Origin: Tetragonia tetragonoides
Taxonomy: Eukaryota > Streptophyta > Magnoliopsida > Caryophyllales > Aizoaceae
Length of the DNA stretch: 64,000 bases
Assembly (NCBI GenBank): GCA_038025085.1
Contig: CM076154.1
Span: forward strand, 33,534,501-33,598,500
Direction: 5' to 3'
Shown here: positions 58,455 to 64,000 of the stretch, piece after piece
Numbering within the stretch: the stretch's first letter is position 1
How the letters are laid out: each line of letters opens with the position of its first letter
Program-made: the position numbers and the translations under genes
The notes under the pieces: model-generated
The model's input: only the letters and a program-made list of their open reading frames with translations
What the model was told of the DNA's origin: nothing
Database searches by the model: none

Positions 58455-60505
58455 ATCCCCCACCATTTCCATCAAGTATCAATTAACTTCTAGAAGTCTA
58501 TGCATAGTAAAGGTTTCTCACGATTGACCATTTAGTTAGCGAACTTAGCTTGTAATTAATCAGAATAGAGTGGTAGGCTATGCTTTGAACCATCTATCCT
58601 CTTTCATTAATGAAAGCTGAGTCACACATGGTACTTTAAACCACGTCTTTTACTTCTTAACAAACCGATACGTGAACTGGCCTTGTGTCCTTATGTATTC
58701 ATGAATGCGTATGAACCCAAGCCCTTAGATTCCTTATTAGAAGCGGCACCACTCCACATTCACTTAGGTGGATCTTATCAGTACCCCATGTATGTACTAA
58801 AACAGATTCCTATTCTGTAGAATACACCCGTTTAAGATTCATTAAGAGCAAGATTTCTCAACCTCCTTTTACTCATAGGAATTAATCAAGCACTCTTTGG
58901 GATGTAGATTAATTTAGTGCTTGCAAATCACTTATGATGTACTTGGACTCTTTGAACTTAAGACTCGTAGGTACTCTCGAGCGTTAAGTAGAGGTTGCAT
59001 CAAAGTGACTTAGAAGAGCTTACATATCCCTCATGGCATCATGCCATATATGTATCATTGTGTACAATAAATTTTTAGATCTATGAATCAATCCAAAATA
59101 CAACATTTACCGGGTCACTATTACCCCCACCATAACTGTGTAATCTTGTTATGGCAAATCATGCATTAACATGCATATCAATAATATTATTGATCGACGT
59201 AATCGCATATGAGTTGTTATATTACTAACCCTCCAACATGGTCATGGAGTTATCTAGTAATTAGACATAACAATCCACATCATACCATTCACTAAATAGG
59301 TGAATACATTCACTATGAATACATATCAATATAACATTGATATTTCAAGTCCAACCACAACAACTTACAAAGTTCATTAAAATTGAATACAAAGAGTCAA
59401 AGAGTATAACTCTCTTTTAGTGATAAGTATGACAACCAACAAAATTCATCATTATGTCAAACCTAAATTTATGTCAAACTTATTTGTGATCGTGTCATTA
59501 TATATCCCTTCACACAAATCATACATAAAACCATGTATCATGTACTTCAAGATACTCACATATAACCTTTAGATGAACCAGTCTAATCACGAAAACACCA
59601 TTGTTAATAATCTTAGTATACACATGCCAATTTCATATGAATTACTATTATCACTAATAAACCTCCACCATGGTGCACCAATGTCTATATCATGATATGT
59701 TACCGTTCTACCACTAGACAACAGGTGTTAAACCCCACCATAAATATGGATATAGTGATCGGACATAATAATTCATATCATGACACTTACTCGTAAAAAG
59801 TATTTATACAAGATGGTAGCAATAAAATATTTGACATCATTGTCCAAATTTACAAGGACATTTATTACATCCAATTGACTTTCAAGTACAAATTTCAGTA
59901 GTCCCCATTCAATTTCATGAACTTTACATGTGACCTTTTGTATTATTATCACAAAAATCTCATGAATGTTAACACTTCAAAAAAAATCAAAGTGAAAAAT
60001 ATAATTTTTTTGTAACAATATTCCTCACAAAATTATTTTGGTCACATAACTCCATCAATAACATGTTAAACAAATAACACATATGCTCCAATAAGTAATC
60101 AATAACCATACTTAAAGAAACAAAAATAGCTTGCAAATTTCATAATTTCAATACAATGAAATTTCAAGTTCAATCACATAAACTTAACATGCAACTCTTG
60201 GCTATTATCACTCAATATAAAATCTCAAGCAATATACATTGAGTAAATTAAACACCAAAATAACATGCACATATGCATACAAGACGTATCCTTGATGAAA
60301 TCATAGTCATGTATTTTTATGCATAAGTGGCAAATTTAACCGTATGTAAACACATCAAAAAATTTAGAGAAGAAACATATCTCTATGATATAGCAATTCT
60401 TGTAGAAACTCGCATGTTTAACCGATCCTTCTCCTACCGTCTCTTGACATCTCCTTCAAAGTACTATTTTAGGCAATCATTATTACGATAATAAGTTCTT
60501 TAGAT

Positions 60506-61078
60506 TGTTGAATAAATTCTGTAGATATGGGTTAGCAATGGCTAATACCGAGGCACGCAGATGCGCTGCCTTAAAGAACATATCCGTTCCCTATGGTGCA
60601 ACCGGGACTAACTTGAATAGTTCTCTGAGATACAACGGTATTCCTCTAACTAGCGCTAATGCAGAACCGATAGATAGAACACTAAGAAGGAGAAAGATAG
60701 GATAGAAGTTACAGGCTAAGTTAGCCCCTTTTCGATGATCCCCAATGCTTTTCCCATGTCCTCTATTTATAGAGTTTTGGGTGTCTCACATGGGCATTTG
60801 GATAAGATAAGGTGGTAGTTAAAAGGGATTACAATTACACATAAGCATATCTTATCTTTCGGATAATATGGTAGTTAATTAACCACAAGCATACCACTTG
60901 AGAAAACTGCACAAACCCGTTCATGAGTTAGTTGTTACTAATTAATTGTGCAACTACTTCGCTTATGTTCTTTTCAAATTTGCTTGTACCATGATGTCAT
61001 AATAGTTACAAACATATACATGTTTGTTGCCAATTAATTTGATCACTAAGTCAAATACTTGTTGGAAATTATCCAATA
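60506..61078 (-). repeat. 5' LTR of the coding-free element
   Basis: 573 bp. Terminal CA is mutated to TA (TTATCCAATA). A 66-codon open frame antisense in this LTR is not kept in the other LTR and is taken as chance. Confidence 0.9.
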
Positions 61079-61478
61079 GAGAAAAAATTTGAGTTCGGTT
61101 GGAGATGGTATCTTTAATTTAGTCAATTTGACATAAATAATGGAGGTGGTATTTGCTAGTACAAATTCAAGTTGGAGTAAGTGACAATGGTAGTTGGGGG
61201 CTTAAAGTATGTGTGAGTGAAAGGGGAGAAAGAGGTTGAAGATGAAGGGGGCTAAATATGAAAAAGATTGAAGATGGAGGGGAGAGAGAGGACGGAAAAA
61301 TGGGGAATTGGATGCAAAATAACAGAGGTTAACAAAATTCTTAAAACCTCTTCATTTAAAGCATTTTGGGCGGGCGGGTCCTTACTTGGGAGTATTTGGG
61401 ACTGAAATCAAACTTGGCATTATTGATGGTTAATGGGCCAAACTTTGGATTATTGGCAGCCAATTTCCCTTGAAAAAA

Positions 61479-64000
61479 TTTAAATTAGTTCATCAAATTG
61501 TCATGTTATTACTATTCTTCTGATAATTCAACCTCCAAAAAAATTTGGCTACTCCATCTTTGCCATACTATTAAACCATTTATTTATTGTATTTGAAACA
61601 GGTATTTGTTGTTGCTCTCCATTGCGATTATTCAAATTATAATAATATTTGACTATTAAAACAATAAATATCTGGGTTTTTTTCTTCTCATTTTTTCATA
61701 CTAATTAATTGTGATTGAATATAGATAATAATAAAATACGTGATCGTGACTCAAGTTAAAAAAATTCAATTACATATCTTCTCATACTCTATTAGCTAGC
61801 TTTAATGATCATGGTGTATCCAAGCACTACAAACTTACATACTTGAGCAACATTATTATCTAGTGCTAGTATATTCCCTAGTATACTTGGTGCATCCAAG
61901 CAGCACGCACAAACATATATGCTTGAATTTCTCTAGTATGCATTGTCCAAATGCGTTGAAAGAATCTTTGCATCAAAAATGTACATTGGACCAAAAGTCA
62001 ATTTGTACTAACATGCTTAAATGCAATGTGTAAACACATTAACCCATTTAATTTCCTTATGTGTCACATACTAGAGATATAGGCTTACATGACATGGTTA
62101 TGTGTCAATTTAGAAAATAACAACATTCACTTAAGAAAGAGTTGATAGAGAGAAAAATGTAGTGAGAGAGAGAGGGAGAAAGTGTGCGAAATTTGTTAGG
62201 GTATTGCATGAAAAAAAGTTGCATTTCGTAATTTGTGATTTACGTTTGGCAAATTTCATTCTAATACATATATATACACACCCACACAATGACGGGTTTG
62301 GATATATACTGCATTACGTACTATTCATTATATCCGTAGGTCTTGAATCTCTACTCGTGGATCAAAATCGTAGTGTAGTTCTGATTGGAGGATCCGGTCA
62401 TAAAGCTTTCTTGGGCTCTAGGGCAATTTGTTCGTTTTCTCTTGTTAGAGATGTACAATCGAAAAACATATAAGATGACTCGCTACTAGAGTCGAATTAA
62501 TCCGAATAACCTCCCACTACCCTATAAGAAGAGTACCAGGTTCAAAATGGAATATTTAACCTGTACAAAGGCGTGTAACCCACATTCACATGTTAATATA
62601 AGAGGATCAATCTAATTCTTAGGTTTGACTATAAGTAGTAAACTGCTCAAAAATATATTTTCTTACGAGAGATAACTCACTAGGGATAGATATATAGATG
62701 ATTTAAATTAGTTGATGGGTAATGATTTAAAAGTGTTTTTAGATGGGATTTCATGGGATGGTCCAAAGCCAAATAAGAAGCTGAGGATCAAGTATTCGAT
62801 TGTGTTCAATCATAGGCATTCCATTGAGAAAAGCGACTGGGAATAAATGGATGAAGATGATTTGATGTGACGATAGGTGGAACACTGATTATTGCGTACA
62901 AGCGAATGTTCTATTCTAACCTCAAATTTGAATTTAGGCCAGAAGTACACAAATGAATATACCAGTATAAAAGAAACCGACAAATATACATTCAACCACT
63001 CATGATGATCAAAAATTTATTTTATTATTACTAAGTTTGATTATTAGGTGAGAGATTACATATGCGAATATTTACAATACATGTTAAGAATGGCTATAGG
63101 TAAACAAATTATAAGAGTCGAATTAATAATTATGAAATACACCACAATAAAAAATTTAAAAAGTCCTAGAAAGGAAAAAATGATTGGTTTTCATTCACTT
63201 GGCGCCTATAGGGCTCCTTCTTTATCTTCGGCTCCAACGGTCGAAAACCAATGGCAAAACTTTATTTAGTTAAGTTATTTACTAAAATTTGATATTTACA
63301 AGACATTTTTATTAAATGGACAATAAAATAGTCCAACTAAATATTTTTATTCATGAAATTATTTTGAACTCTAACTAGACTCATTGTGGAGTTAGATTGG
63401 AGAAACTCACATTTTTATCTTTTCATTTGATGATTAAACGAAAATCCTCAAGTGAAGAAAATAAAACTGTTTTTGTGCAAGTCTGGGCAGAACTTTATTA
63501 ATTATACCAAGTCCTCAAGTAAGAAAATGGAGCGATTTCAAAGCTATTTGGTTCTCTTTCGGATTTGAACATCTCAAGTTAATGAAGTTTCGGAGGAAAG
63601 TGATTTCAAGACTTGCGGATTTCCATTGTCTATGAATTATTCACATGTCATCTAAGAAACATATTTTTACAAAGATTAAACAAGAGTTATTGGTGGGTAT
63701 GTACACAAACTTTCGTGAACATAGCGCAAATTTAAGTTATTCAATGAAAATAACACAAAAAATCCCTTTTATTTTAGATTGATGAATTGTTGTTCATCTT
63801 GACGGATTAGGACCTGGTTTTCATTTATTGTAAAATATATTTTACACCAGTCCAAATTAAATTATTTTAAAATTCATATTGAGTTTAGCCAGTCCAATTG
63901 GTCATTCACATTTCCAATTTATAGTTGGGGAAATATTCATAGATATTCAAAGGTTGACAAATCAAAGTTAGTCCCGGTTATGGACTTTTTGGATTATTTG
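61479..64000. other. Intergenic AT-rich region, no gene seen
   Basis: No frame longer than about 100 codons and no recognisable domain. A palindrome of ATTGGTTTTC and GAAAACCAAT brackets about 70 bp at 63,182-63,253 and might be a tiny MITE. Otherwise I see nothing. Confidence 0.4.

Larger units (their letters stand above)
57883..61078 (-). mobile_element. Coding-free LTR retrotransposon
   Basis: LTRs 57883-58454 and 60506-61078 (572 and 573 bp) begin TGTTGGATAA or TGTTGAATAA and end TTATCCAACA or TTATCCAATA. The target duplication is GAGAG (57878-57882) against GAGAA (61079-61083), one mismatch. A purine tract on the minus strand (GGTGGGGGAT) next to the left LTR sets the orientation. The 2.05-kb interior has no coding frame. 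It contains copia-like 3' region words also seen at 52038-52229, so it may be a deletion derivative of a copia family. It lies in the right TIR of the MULE. Confidence 0.85.
50276..61469. mobile_element. Nested non-autonomous Mutator-like element (MULE) with long TIRs
   Basis: The left end (GAAAAATTGGCTATCAATAA) and the inverted right end (GGGAAATTGGCTGCCAATAA) start inverted repeats of about 380 bp, also sharing AAAATGCTTTAAATGAAG. A perfect 9-bp duplication TTGAAAAAA flanks the whole (50267-50275 and 61470-61478), the Mutator hallmark. Inside lie a copia element (50973-57670) and a second LTR element (57883-61078). Removing them leaves about 1.3 kb without coding sequence. The second LTR element sits within the right TIR, since TIR homology resumes on its other side. 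Confidence 0.88.

Noticed and set aside
60505..60705. 66-codon open frame inside the 5' LTR of the coding-free element
   Set aside because: It is antisense to the element, and the matching region of the other LTR does not keep the frame.
62162..62473. 103-codon open frame with a GGSGHK word
   Set aside because: Begins in an AG-rich low-complexity stretch and shows no recognisable domain or gene context.

Overview
The window is nuclear DNA from a higher plant, almost certainly a eudicot. The evidence is GT-AG introns, AT-rich intergenic DNA, plant gene families (PLS-class PPR, WSD1-type wax synthase, THA8-like, E6-like, RPN1) and a dense load of plant transposons (Stowaway and Tourist MITEs, hAT, MULE, Helitron, tRNA-derived SINEs, Ty1/copia and gag-only LTR elements). 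The repeat flavour reminds me of Caryophyllales such as spinach, beet or quinoa, but that is an impression only. I see no rRNA gene, functional tRNA gene or CRISPR array.

Layout. 1-4.8 kb: a PLS/E-type PPR gene on + with one frameshift, preceded by a SINE and a Stowaway MITE. 4.8-9.0 kb: a complete five-exon WSD1-like acyltransferase gene on -, convergent with the PPR gene. 9-13 kb: intergenic, with a retroposon and a Helitron. 13.1-16.4 kb and 18.4-26 kb: two diverged copies of one duplicated segment. Each can encode a three-exon microprotein of about 40 residues, and each has been hit by different transposons: hAT element, solo LTR and MITEs in copy 1; a 1.8-kb Harbinger-like segment, a young 3.7-kb gag-only LTR retrotransposon and a long-TIR MITE in copy 2. 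27.5-30.1 kb: a two-exon THA8-like chloroplast PPR gene. 30.1-41.5 kb: mostly non-genic, with tandem duplications, a possible mitochondrial insert, two SINEs, microsatellites and a Tourist-type MITE. 41.6-42.9 kb: an E6-like secreted repeat protein. 43.4-47.4 kb: the 3' thirteen exons of an RPN1 (26S proteasome subunit) gene on -, lacking the first third of the protein and carrying a reading-phase break. 47.9-49.0 kb: a Helitron end. 50.3-61.5 kb: one 11.2-kb nest, a roughly 1.3-kb non-autonomous MULE with 9-bp target duplication that contains a broken copia element and a coding-free LTR element. 61.5-64 kb: nothing recognised.

The genes do not form a pathway. Most of the structural interest lies in the transposon archaeology: empty sites in the duplicated segment, a 520-bp inverted duplication of integrase sequence inside the copia element, a 54-bp direct repeat flanking the Harbinger-like segment, and the nested MULE. 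The best candidate for something undescribed is the duplicated microprotein locus, whose splice sites and codon phases are preserved in both copies. I found no clearly new multi-gene system.
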